Under the pieces are notes generated by a model that saw nothing but the letters and a program-made list of their open reading frames with translations, ran no database searches and was not told where the DNA came from. A DNA stretch of 64,000 bases from Rhynchopus sp. YZ270_cl-10 (taxonomy: Eukaryota > Euglenozoa > Diplonemea > Diplonemida > Diplonemidae): NCBI GenBank assembly GCA_964035575.1, contig OZ037855.1, positions 496,001-560,000 on the forward strand, in the 5' to 3' direction. The stretch's first letter is position 1. Every line of letters starts with the position of its first letter. Position numbers and translations under genes: made by a program. Shown piece after piece: positions 19,799-28,296 of the stretch.

Positions 19799-21261
19799 TC
19801 AGCAAATCACCTTCTTTTCAACGGTACTTATTTTTGGAACAATAGCATTATCCACGATATGACAGTACTTCTTCCCAAGCCCAATAGCACGGTTGTTGTC
19901 CTCCACCCCAGCAATGCCGACTGCAGCATACACGACCTTTCCTTTAATGCCTGAAAGAAGATAATTATGATTTTTTTTGGCTAAAAATGCGGCCACTGTC
20001 AGGCCTAATGCTAACTTTGGGGGAGGGGGGAAAAAAGTGAACCAGCGAAAAAAAAAAAAAAAAGACGAAAAAAAAAAATTTCCTCCGGGCAGGGGTCCAG
20101 GGTTTTCGCTTATTTTCATGAAAAAAAATTTTCCCCCAAAACCGTGAAGATATGTCCAAAAAGGGGTCAAAAAAAAATTTTTGCGCTCCGCGCGAAAAGG
20201 TCCATTTCGCGTAAATACGTGATGACGTGGGATGGTAACATGCATCAAGAACCAAACCAGCCCTTTTCTCACGTTTTTCCCCGTCGCACTAGGATCTCAC
20301 TTGTGAACGCAACCTTCCCTCAGTACAAGAAGAAACGGCGGTTGACATCAAAACTTTCTGGCGAAGCCACGGTACGCAACATTTCAAAAATTGTGACCTA
20401 AAACCGAACATTTTTACAGCCAAACTATGGTAGAGGTCTGTGGGCTGCCAGTTTTTGAGCTGCGCCGCAGGCGCACGGTACGCTACTTTTTTACTTTTGC
20501 CAGCAAGGGGGGTGCATCATTGAGTCCCTGAAACAAGTCTCCATCGTCACTCCTAAGATGCGGGCGCAGGCGCCCACATCTCCAGGACCAAGGTACCCAC
20601 GGCATACCACAGACAGAGAACCCCCCATCCCAAAAAAACCCCCATTTTAAGGGTGAACCAGCGAACCAGCGGATAAAAAAAAAAAATAATAATAAAAAAG
20701 TGAACCAGCGAACCAGCGGATAGCATTAGGCCTGGCCACTGTTCAACATAATAAAAAGAAAAAAAATGCAAATGGTATACCTGACGCCTCATCGAAAGCC
20801 ATGCCTTGGTACTCCCCGTTGAAGAAGAGTTGAAGGGTGCCGTTCTTGGTGTCGAGGAGGCAGCCGAACCTACCACCTGAGATAGGGACAACGAGACGCC
20901 AGAGGCGGCGCTGGACGCCTTCGGGCTTGAGGCGCTCAAGACGGTCGTGTTCGCATTCGCCTGTCTGGATGTAGACGGCCCACGTCTTGTTGTTGTATCC
21001 CATCTCCATGTTCGTGGGTGCGTCCTGCAAGGCGACACCAATCTTGAAGTTATCCTGCGCCGTCGTGAACTCCCAATAGTGCTTCCCCGTGTTCGGCTCG
21101 AATGCCGTGCTCCCCACCGCCGTGTGGTACATAGACCCAGGCACCGGCCCCGTGGCAGGTTGCTGCATGTACTTAAAGGTGAGCTTCTTCCCCGCACTAT
21201 CGACCTCATATTGGTCAGAGAATTGGTCCCATTTGAACGCGCAAGGAGAAACGTTGGTCAT
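19799..21261 (-). CDS. SPRY-domain protein, two exons
   Basis: Exon 1 is 20781-21261 and exon 2 is 19799-19950, together 210 residues. The intron (19951-20780, 830 bases) begins GTATACC and ends TTCTTTCAG; joining restores the frame within a glycine codon. The protein is almost entirely one SPRY domain, a beta-sandwich that binds short peptides: GKHYWEF, IGVALQD, the core GCLLDTKNGTLQLFFNGE, then in exon 2 VVYAAVGIAG and NNRAIGLG. No RING, B-box or other partner domain is seen, so it may be an adaptor; its target cannot be inferred. The start at 21261 lies 15 bases below an AG acceptor. Frame extension to 21519 has no homology. The intron's length is mostly a hAT-like insertion. Confidence 0.88.
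20000..20734. mobile_element. hAT-like non-autonomous element inside the SPRY intron
   Basis: 735 bases. Ends are CAGGCCTAATGCTA and TAGCATTAGGCCTG, perfectly inverted over 14 bases. Both sides carry the 8-base duplication GCCACTGT (19992-19999 and 20735-20742). Eight-base duplications and CAGG ends are the signature of hAT transposons. Subterminal GTGAACCAGCG words occur near 20036, 20653 and 20700. The phrase ctggcgaagccacggtacgc (20358) recurs near 35863 and 36018. No transposase frame, so it is a passive copy. Confidence 0.88.
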
Positions 21262-21276
21262 TGTCTTGGGGTTTTG

Positions 21277-21300
21277 CTGTGGAAGGATGAAGTGAAGGGG
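21277..21300 (-). promoter_or_regulatory. pyrimidine-AG acceptor upstream of SPRY gene
   Basis: The minus strand reads CACCCCTTCACTTCATCC then TTCCACAG, ending 15 bases before the ATG at 21261. Confidence 0.45.
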
Positions 21301-22224
21301 TGAATGGGGTGCTGAGAGATGCGCGCAAGGCTCCGTCGCTTCGTCGCCAGAAGCGAACCACCGATTGGACAAAGCAGGCCTATGAAGCAGGTCGGCATAT
21401 AAAGATACAGGAAACCCACACACAGGGGCTACAAGACACACCGGGTTAAAAAGAGAGGTACAGGTAATGACCAGATTCGGGGTCACGAGAGGACAGAGGC
21501 ACGCTTCGGGTGTCAGCAACGTGGGGAGGTATCTTATAAATTTCTGAATAAATGCAAAGGATTACCTACCGGAGTGAACTGTACGACAACGTTCCCATTC
21601 AGACGCAGACACCTCTGGCTAAGGCCCTGGAGCTACTTCGCAGCTCTGCGCCCTGGGGAAACACAGCGGGACACGAAGGAAGGACAGCTGGACAGCATCG
21701 TGGTGTCACAGTGTTGCTGGAAGCGTACAGGAGTTAGCGGGCTCGTGTAGGGATGACCTACGTAAGCGAGGGGTACGCAATGAAGGCTGCCTAGGGACTA
21801 ATGAGTTGCAATGAGTTTGTGAGGTTCGAGACAACGTTGTGGCTGCCACACAAAAGATGAACTTTTTTTTGCACAATTTTTTTGAAAAAAAATGGCAGAA
21901 CGTATCCCCCAAACAATGAGAGGGAGAACAGATAAGCGGTTCTCAAAAAAGAAAAAAAAGAGTTGGTGAAGATGATTCTAATCTCTTGTCTTTTGGCCAC
22001 CTTAAAATGGAGAAAAAGAGTCTGAAAAAATATGCTCACACAAAACGGCAGAGAAACCACAGAAAAGAGCAGAGTTAAAACCCAACTGGTGAGAGGCGCA
22101 ACAAAGGGGAGGGAATATCTGGAATGGTACGCAGTTTTGCACGAGAAAAAAAAAAAAAAAACAGAAATAATAACAAACACACACGCAACATCAACCCCCA
22201 CCCCCCACCCACTAATGATGGTTG

Positions 22225-22321
22225 CACAACGGTGAAGTAAATTACTTGAGTTGTAGCTTCATCGTTGGCTTACAACGGTGAAACCACAACCATAAGTCAA
22301 GTCATTTACTTCACCGTCGTG
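22225..22321. mobile_element. short inverted-repeat element, CRACGG family copy 2
   Basis: Begins CACAACGGTGAAGTAAAT and ends ATTTACTTCACCGTCGTG, an almost perfect inverted repeat. Related to the copy at 9882-9997. 97 bases, non-coding. Confidence 0.75.
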
Positions 22322-22726
22322 TATTGTGTGCTCTTGACGAATTTTACCATAGGAATTCATCAAAATACAGATGCATACAGCCTTTAGATGTGTCCTGCTA
22401 GCAGATGATACATCAAGAATACACAATGCACCCATCAGTAACACCCAAAAATCACAAAAGAAGAGAAAAAAAAGCACACATAAAGAACTACGCATCAGAT
22501 ACACTCTCACACCCTCTCTCCAGCTATCCATTTAAAAATTTGTCATGGTTTGGGGACTTTTGTTTTGAAGGCAAATGACAAATTGGGGTCTGTCAGTATT
22601 TTTTGAACTTATTTGAAAAACTAGGATTTAGTATTTTTTTTTTATAAAGTCAGCCAAAAAAGAAAAACGTTATCCATCTTTTTTTTCCCGCTGTTTGAAA
22701 AAGAAAGAAAAAGAAGACCGTACATT

Positions 22727-22848
22727 GGTGTGATAACCAAACCGATTCTCCGTGGTTCTCCCGAAGGTGCTCCGGTAAGGGGGGGTATAGCCCCTAGCAA
22801 GTTCTCCGTGGTTCTCCCGCGGGTTGTCCGTACCCCCTGAATCACACC
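22727..22848. mobile_element. small inverted-repeat element (GGTGTGAT ends)
   Basis: 122 bases with 8-base ends GGTGTGAT/ATCACACC and two internal copies of ctccgtggttctcccg. The phrase ttctcccg.ggttc is also found in the element at 45487-45571, whose ends GGTGCGGTCA are similar, so the two may be relatives. Confidence 0.5.
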
Positions 22849-23224
22849 ATACGTAATGGCAGCTACAAATTGTATCACAAAAAAAATCCTCACCCTGCTC
22901 TTGAAAAATACTTCACTATGGAAAAACTCTTGACTGGGTCTCACTGGGCACACATCTTTTAAAACAAAAGTAAAAAACCAAAATAAAACGAGGGAAAGGA
23001 AAAGCTAGGGAAAACGAACGTCTACTGCCAATGTCTAGTTCACAGGAGGAGAGGGGTAGCAAAACAGCACGGAACAACAACAAAACAACACAATCCACTC
23101 GAAAGAAAGCTTTTAGATGAACTGGACATATTACCTTTTGAAAAAAAAAAAAAACATAAAAACAATAAAAGCTCCATCCCATCCCTGTTCATCATTGGGG
23201 CACATTATAAAGAAAAGTTGTGGT

Positions 23225-23255
23225 AAGATGAACCTAAGTCTCGCTTAGTCACCTT
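23225..23255 (+). repeat. hairpin repeat family A
   Basis: AAGATGAACCTAAGTCTCGC then TTAGTCACCTT, preceded by GAAAAGTTGTGGT. A short-loop version of the consensus. Confidence 0.8.
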
Positions 23256-23385
23256 AATAAAAATGAAATTTTATACTGCAAAGAAGTATCAGGCGAACGA
23301 ACCCTGTCTCCTTACAAATAACACAGGGTGATATGCTATCTTTCCCCATCAACAACTGAGGAGGCATAAGCGAGGGGGATTTATC

Positions 23386-23555
23386 CAGTGTTTTTTTCTA
23401 GAGGGGGTGCGGGGGTGCGCGCGCACCCCCGTCAGGCTTTTTTGAAATTTCAAGGGGGTGCGCGCACCCCCTAATGTACCCCCTAGCGGCCCCTGGGGGC
23501 GGGCAGGGTGGTTCCCCCCGTCAGCCAAAAACCCTGAATCCTAGAAAAAACACTG
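23386..23555. mobile_element. 170-base hAT-like miniature element
   Basis: Ends CAGTGTTTTTTTCTAG and CTAGAAAAAACACTG. ATTTATCC occurs at both flanks (23379-23386 and 23556-23563), a 7-8 base duplication. The centre holds two strong GC hairpins built from GGGGGTGCGCGC palindromes. Non-coding. Confidence 0.75.
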
Positions 23556-23628
23556 ATTTATCCACAGAAAAAAAACAAAACAAGAACGGGGGCAGATTGA
23601 ACGAAGCACAGGAAAAAAAAAAATGTTG

Positions 23629-23662
23629 AAATGATCCTCAGCCTCGCGGTACTTGGTCACCT
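23629..23662 (+). repeat. hairpin repeat family A
   Basis: AATGATCCTCAGCCTCGCGG then TACTTGGTCACCT, preceded by an A-run. Divergent, but the stem is kept. Confidence 0.6.
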
Positions 23663-24091
23663 AAAAAGGTAAGGATGTGTTTATTTTGGGGGGGAAAGCT
23701 TTTTTTTGTCAGATACCTGCAGAACCGTACTGTGATTCTTAGCGCGTATAAATTTAAAAAAAAAGAACTGAGCGAACGATTGAAAATTCTCAAATATCAG
23801 CCAAAAAAAATGTCTTAGCCGTATACTTCTGGGCCTCGTTCACTAAACCACAGATGCAAATTTTTGAGCCTACCGCAATTTAACTCATGTCGATTCCCCG
23901 CGCGATGTGAAATTACATTTTCCTCCCGGAGGGTAGTAAAAAAAAACAAATGCTCAGAAGCACAAAAATAAATTGGACAACCCCGGTGGGCTAACCTCGG
24001 TTTTTTATTGACATTTTTTTTTTGTTTTGTTGTGTTGCTTCGCTGTTGCTGTATTGTGGGTGCAAAAAGAAAAAAAATCGGCAGGTTTGCT

Positions 24092-24620
24092 CTACTTCTT
24101 AACGACAACGACAATAACAATAACTCCGACTGTGAAGGGGTGTTTTTTTGTGTCGACAATCATTTTGAAAAATATTCCCATACCGATGATGAGAAGCAGG
24201 ATGAAAGCACAGCACATTCTCTTACGGGCAGCCTTTGCATGCTTGTTTGCCCCTTGCAGTTGGTTCACACCCTCCGCCGCCTTGTCTCTGGCGTCCTCCA
24301 CATCCGCCTGCGCCTGTGAGATGTTCGAGCCCTGCTGGTCCACCATCGTCGCAAGCGTTTTCTGGCATTCCGCAATCTCCTTAATACCCGCCTGCACGTC
24401 GTCTATTTCTTGGCTCTTTTGGTATGCGATTGCCTGGGGAGGAGGTGGGGTTGTGTATCGATACAAAGGGAGTGTCTCCCTTCTCCCTTCCCCCTTATGT
24501 CATGCATACCTCCTGCGTCTCGAGCCCGGCTGTGTCATACTTCCGCACAGCGACCTGTCCCTGCAGCAACGAAGACTGTGCCTTGGACTGGTAGAGGTCT
24601 TGGTCGCGGTAGTTGGCCAT
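24092..24620 (-). CDS. tail-anchored SNARE (syntaxin-like), two exons
   Basis: Exon 1 is 24510-24620 (37 codons), exon 2 is 24092-24433. The 76-base intron runs from GTATGCATG to CCTCCTCCCCAG and does not interrupt a codon. The 150-residue product has a SNARE heptad region at about 43-105, with the glutamine pair Q70-Q71 (MVDQQGSNI) as the likely zero layer, followed by a basic KAARKRM and a membrane span at about 111-128. Q-SNAREs bundle with partners to fuse vesicles with target membranes. The motif looks most Qa-like, but the N-terminal part is too short for a Habc domain, so the class is uncertain. After the span come about 20 extra residues with a second hydrophobic patch (VGVIVIVVVV), which is unusual; their DNA resembles a dispersed phrase found at 19527 and 38514. 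Confidence 0.82.
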
Positions 24621-24645
24621 GGTTGCTTGGTGTGGTGTGGTGTGG

Positions 24646-24668
24646 CTGGAAGAGGGTGGTGTGGTTTG
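24646..24668 (-). promoter_or_regulatory. pyrimidine-AG acceptor upstream of SNARE gene
   Basis: The minus strand reads AACCACACCACCCTCTTCCAG, ending 25 bases before the ATG. Confidence 0.45.
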
Positions 24669-25149
24669 AATGGGTTTTTATGAAGTGTTTGATGTGTTTG
24701 CTTTGTGCTCTTGTTTTGTTTTGTGGTGGTGGTATGATTTGCCTGTGTCAAATCCGGTTTTTCTCGTGGAAAAAGTGGCACAACACAACTGTGGTGTGTC
24801 ACCTCTGCAGCCGAGGGAGGGAGGAAGGCGGGTATGGGGGCTGGAGGGGGAAAGGTTGCATGTGATTTGTTTTGGGTTGATTCTTGTGCGCACACACAAC
24901 TCTTCGCAAGCCAACAACGAAATGGCCACCATGGTCTTGCAATATGCGGCAGAGAGGAATCCAGGAAAGAGGCAATAAAGAGGGGTTAGGGAGGGGAGCT
25001 AATGAGAAGTGAAGATGAATGTGCCTGGCACAGACCTCAAAAAGAAAACACCAAAAACGATGAATTTGTGTGCACACAATCCATCGGTTTTTTATGGTGC
25101 GAGTGTAAAGCATCTCTCCACAGTACCATCCTAGAAGAAGATAACCAGC

Positions 25150-25181
25150 AAGATGAACGTGTCTCTCGTACACACTTCTAA
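25150..25181 (+). repeat. hairpin repeat family B
   Basis: AAGATGAACGTGTCTCTCG then TACACACTTCT. The B family keeps AAGATGAA and the CTCTCG loop, but the stem is built on GTG/CAC words. Confidence 0.7.
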
Positions 25182-25508
25182 TGTTCTAATAACGAGAACA
25201 CATTATTTTTTTACGCCGTTTTTAAAAATAGCTTTCAGTCGCACACCAGACCTTGAAAACTCAAAAACGCACGCCCCTTAGAACGACGCCATACAAAGGG
25301 ACAAAAAGGGTACTAAAAAAAAATGGAAAAGACAATCATGTAACTTGAAGAGCAGGAGAGAGTGTAAAAGAAGAAAAGGTTTTTGGCAAGACGAGTCTGA
25401 AGCCTCTCTGTGCTTGGCAATGAGTGAAAGTGAAAATGCAACAAAAACATATCTACAACGAAAATGCATTTTCCTGAACTAAAAAAGGGGAAACAGGAAA
25501 AGGTGTGT

Positions 25509-25540
25509 AAGATGAATCTAAGTCTCTGTGCTTAGTCACC
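25509..25540 (+). repeat. hairpin repeat family A
   Basis: AAGATGAATCTAAGTCTC then TGTGCTTAGTCACC. Confidence 0.8.
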
Positions 25541-25663
25541 TGGGGGGTTTTTTAAAAGATGAATGCAAATACATCTACCACTAAGCGCAGCAGTAGCCCT
25601 TTTCAAGGCCTATCTGCTGAACAACGACAAATCAAAAAATGTTTTGTCAAAAAAAAATCTTAT

Positions 25664-25698
25664 AAGATGAACCTAAGCCTCTCATGCTTAGTCACCTT
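25664..25698 (+). repeat. hairpin repeat family A
   Basis: AAGATGAACCTAAGCCTCTC then ATGCTTAGTCACCTT, essentially the consensus; preceded by an A-run and TCTTAT. Confidence 0.85.
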
Positions 25699-25924
25699 CG
25701 GCAACAAAAAACACATCAGAGTGCGGTCAAAAAGGGGTAAATATGAATCTAATCTGAGCCACCCAAACAGAAACAGTTCTTCGTCAGATTGAAGCTAAGC
25801 CTCTCTTCATCACCATAAACCTTCACGAAAAAACTCCCCCTGTTTTTTCCTTGAAAGATTGCACTACCCAGACATCTTTTATTCCCCCAACTTTTTAACA
25901 TTTTCCACAAAAAAAAAAAACATA

Positions 25925-26575
25925 TCAGAGTGCGGTCCCCTCTATCCCATCCATCCATGGCGGGAGTGGGCACGAATTCTGCTGTTTTGGGGATAGTGGA
26001 ATCAGCACCTCTTCGTAGTCTGCGTACATGCTTGCATCTGCGTCGGGCAGACGTGATGCACTGTTCTTCACCCAAAACACTATACCACCCACAGCAAGCG
26101 CACCTACCGCAATAGCAACCGCGATTACCACGAAGATCATATCGGAGCCTCCCTCCCCTTTCCCTTCCCCCTCTGCACCTGCCGCGGGGACACCCACCGA
26201 TGCATCTACCCAACGCACCACAAACGACTCATCACCATTCACCTCACCCACAACCATCACATAGATAGTCCCTGACGACGTGACGGAGAGCGTTGCTGTC
26301 AAATCCGCATTCCAGATTGCAGTCTGCATTTCGTGATTGCTAGCAAATTGGAGCGACCACGAGGGGGTAGTCGTTGTGTTGTCGATCTCCACAGTGACCT
26401 CGGTTGTGTGAGCAACAGAAAAGACCCAGCACTGTGTGTCGTCAACCTGGGTGCGTTCCCCGGTGCGGAGGTTGGTGCAGTTTCTGTTCGGATCAACCGT
26501 AGATCCTGATGTCGTCCCAGGCGCGATAGTACCCACAGCGCACCCTACCATGCAAAGAAGGAGGCCAGTTTGCAT
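25925..26575 (-). CDS. type I membrane protein of unknown function
   Basis: Single exon, 216 residues. Signal peptide at 1-17 (MQTGLLLCMVGCAVG), then an ectodomain of about 125 residues with two possible N-glycosylation sites (NCT, NTT) and beta-rich sequence (WSLQFASN, GTIYVMVVGEV, SFVVRWVDA), then a low-complexity glycine/glutamate linker, one membrane span at about 147-168 and a short acidic cytoplasmic tail. The beta pattern recalls a bacterial pre-peptidase-like C-terminal domain, but I would not assign it. The frame is open upstream to 27109; that part runs into a transposon-like element, so the signal-peptide ATG at 26575 is preferred. Confidence 0.75.
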   Translation of the reverse strand: MQTGLLLCMVGCAVGTIAPGTTSGSTVDPNRNCTNLRTGERTQVDDTQCWVFSVAHTTEVTVEIDNTTTTPSWSLQFASNHEMQTAIWNADLTATLSVTSSGTIYVMVVGEVNGDESFVVRWVDASVGVPAAGAEGEGKGEGGSDMIFVVIAVAIAVGALAVGGIVFWVKNSASRLPDADASMYADYEEVLIPLSPKQQNSCPLPPWMDGIEGTAL

Positions 26576-26599
26576 TGTGTTGTGACAATAAAAATGTCT

Positions 26600-26621
26600 C
26601 TGCAGGAGGGTGTGTGGTGGG
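26600..26621 (-). promoter_or_regulatory. pyrimidine-AG acceptor upstream of type I membrane protein
   Basis: The minus strand reads CACCACACACCCTCCTGCAG, ending 24 bases before the ATG. Confidence 0.45.
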
Positions 26622-26950
26622 GTATGCGGGTATGTGAATGAAAGTGTGTGCCAGGGTGAGTTGGAGTGGAGAAGGGGTTGTGGAAAACCGCATGATATGT
26701 CTTCCGAAAAAGCAGGAAAACAGCATGAAGGAGGAGGAGGTGGTGGAGAGTAATGAAGAGATGAAAAAAACTCAAAAAAAAAGTAAAAATTTAATATCTC
26801 AACTTTTTCGGGTTTCGGGAATCTTTCAGAGGGTTTGCATGCATTCGCTGTGGTGTCCTTTGGTTGGAACATCTCAGCCCCCCACAAAAATCCTACAAAA
26901 AACCCCGAACAAAATGATGCAATAGAAAAAAATCCACCACAGAATATGCG

Positions 26951-27644
26951 CATACCTACCCCCCCCCGTGCATAAGTCTGCGTATAAGTCCGATTTTTGG
27001 GGGGGCTGAGGGCCCTCGGACTTATACACGGGGTTTCGGACTTATGCACGGGTATCGGACTTATACACCGGTTTTGTGCACCCAGGTACCCAGACCCATG
27101 CAGTGGCACATGACCTCAGTGTGAGTGATCCACACGTGAGGGAATGTGACACCGCAAAATTCACCACCAGACCCTGTAGTCGTGCACCTTCGGTACAACG
27201 CCGCAGGCCAAACAGGAATGAGACATCAAACATGAGAACCAACTCCCAGCAACAAGGGCACCTTTTGGCTGTTGAGGGTGTTTGGGGTGCAAAGTCTTCC
27301 ACAATGTTGCAGTAACAGGTTCACATCTTTGAGAATTGTGTGGATGATGTTTGACATGAGAAGCGTGAAGATGATCCCTGGTGAATACACCGCCAATAAA
27401 AATAAAATTGCGCTCGCTTCGCTCGCGGAAAAACACCTTAAAAAATTTTCCCCGCTCGCTTCGCGAGCGGGAAAACGCCCCAAAATAATTTTCCTCCACC
27501 ACCAGTACACAAAACCGGTGCATAAGTCGGGCCTGTGCATAAGTCCGATCCTGAACCCAAATTTTCCCGGACTTATACACGGGTCATCGGACTTATGCAC
27601 GGGTCATGGGAGTCGGACTTATGCACGGGGGGGGGGTAGGTATG
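26951..27644. mobile_element. 694-base inverted-repeat element with subterminal CGGACTTAT arrays
   Basis: Ends CATACCTACCCCCCCC..GTGCATAAGTC and its inverse, about 28 bases. About ten copies of CGGACTTATRCACGGG (six forward, four inverted) cluster just inside both ends; arrays of this kind serve as transposase-binding sites in MULE and hAT elements. The flanks gaatatgcg and agaaatgcg are only partly alike, so the superfamily is open. The centre holds two palindromes with cgctcgcttcgc. No transposase frame. Confidence 0.75.
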
Positions 27645-28296
27645 AGAAATGCGAAAACAATGTGTTAACAAGCTTCAAAGGGATGCCACATCGGCACCGC
27701 CGTTGGAGGCTGTACACCACCCCAAAGGGGGCAAGGTGTGTGTGGCAGCACCCGTGTGCAATAAGTTAGCCCGACACGGGGGAAAAAAATAGACAGCCCA
27801 CCGAAGGTGGGGCAAAATAGCAAAGAAGAAACAGGGAAACAAAGTTCCCCCAAAAAAATAAATAAATAAAGGGGGATACGCCACACATAGCTTCACAAAT
27901 GCATACGCATCGCAATTGTCATCCTGGCAGTGATGGTCTATCGACACATACACTGTCATTTGAAGGACAGAACGACGACACGATATGCGGGGGAGGAACG
28001 TCAGGGGATACGGAAAAAAAATGATGCTGGCAGTGTATACGCTGACGCAGGCACTGCAAAAAGAAAAAGTATAATAATAAAACACTCGAGGAAAAAGGAA
28101 ACAAAAGGGAACAAAAGAAACAGGAAGTGGTACAAAAGAAAAGTTTATAAGATGAACCTAAGCCTCTCGTGCTTAAGTCACCTAAACAAAATAGTCGTGG
28201 AATTTAGTCAGCAATCCGAATCTAAAGCAAAAACACGAAAACCGTACGCTTTCGACATCACTTCAGCTCAGGTCACTCTTCGCCCGATCACTCAGT
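27645..28296. other. spacer downstream of the S53 peptidase gene
   Basis: AT-rich with short runs; no gene recognised. One hairpin copy (28149) is listed separately. Confidence 0.5.
28149..28184 (+). repeat. hairpin repeat family A
   Basis: AAGATGAACCTAAGCCTCTC then GTGCTTAAGTCACCTA, preceded by AAGAAAAGTTTAT. Confidence 0.85.

Larger units (their letters stand above)
21301..24091. other. gap with one coding-like island and several small elements
   Basis: Between about 21552 and 21740 the sequence is GC-rich and open on the plus strand (61 codons, containing NVPIQTQTPLAKALELL), unlike the AT-rich DNA around it; I do not recognise it, and it could be a gene fragment or SPRY upstream sequence. 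The rest is AT-rich apart from the repeats listed separately. Confidence 0.4.
24669..25924. other. spacer with hairpin-family copies
   Basis: No gene recognised. Besides the copies listed, a family-B relative lies at 25012-25048 and an A relative at 25391-25420. The segment acatcagagtgcggtc occurs twice, near 25712 and 25921, and a further A-like half near 25790. Confidence 0.5.

Noticed and set aside
20553-21209. 218-codon minus-strand frame overlapping the SPRY gene
   Set aside because: Out of frame with the SPRY coding sequence and runs into the intronic element.
26576-27109. N-terminal extension of the type I membrane protein
   Set aside because: Reads through an inverted-repeat element and low-complexity DNA; the signal peptide starts at 26575.
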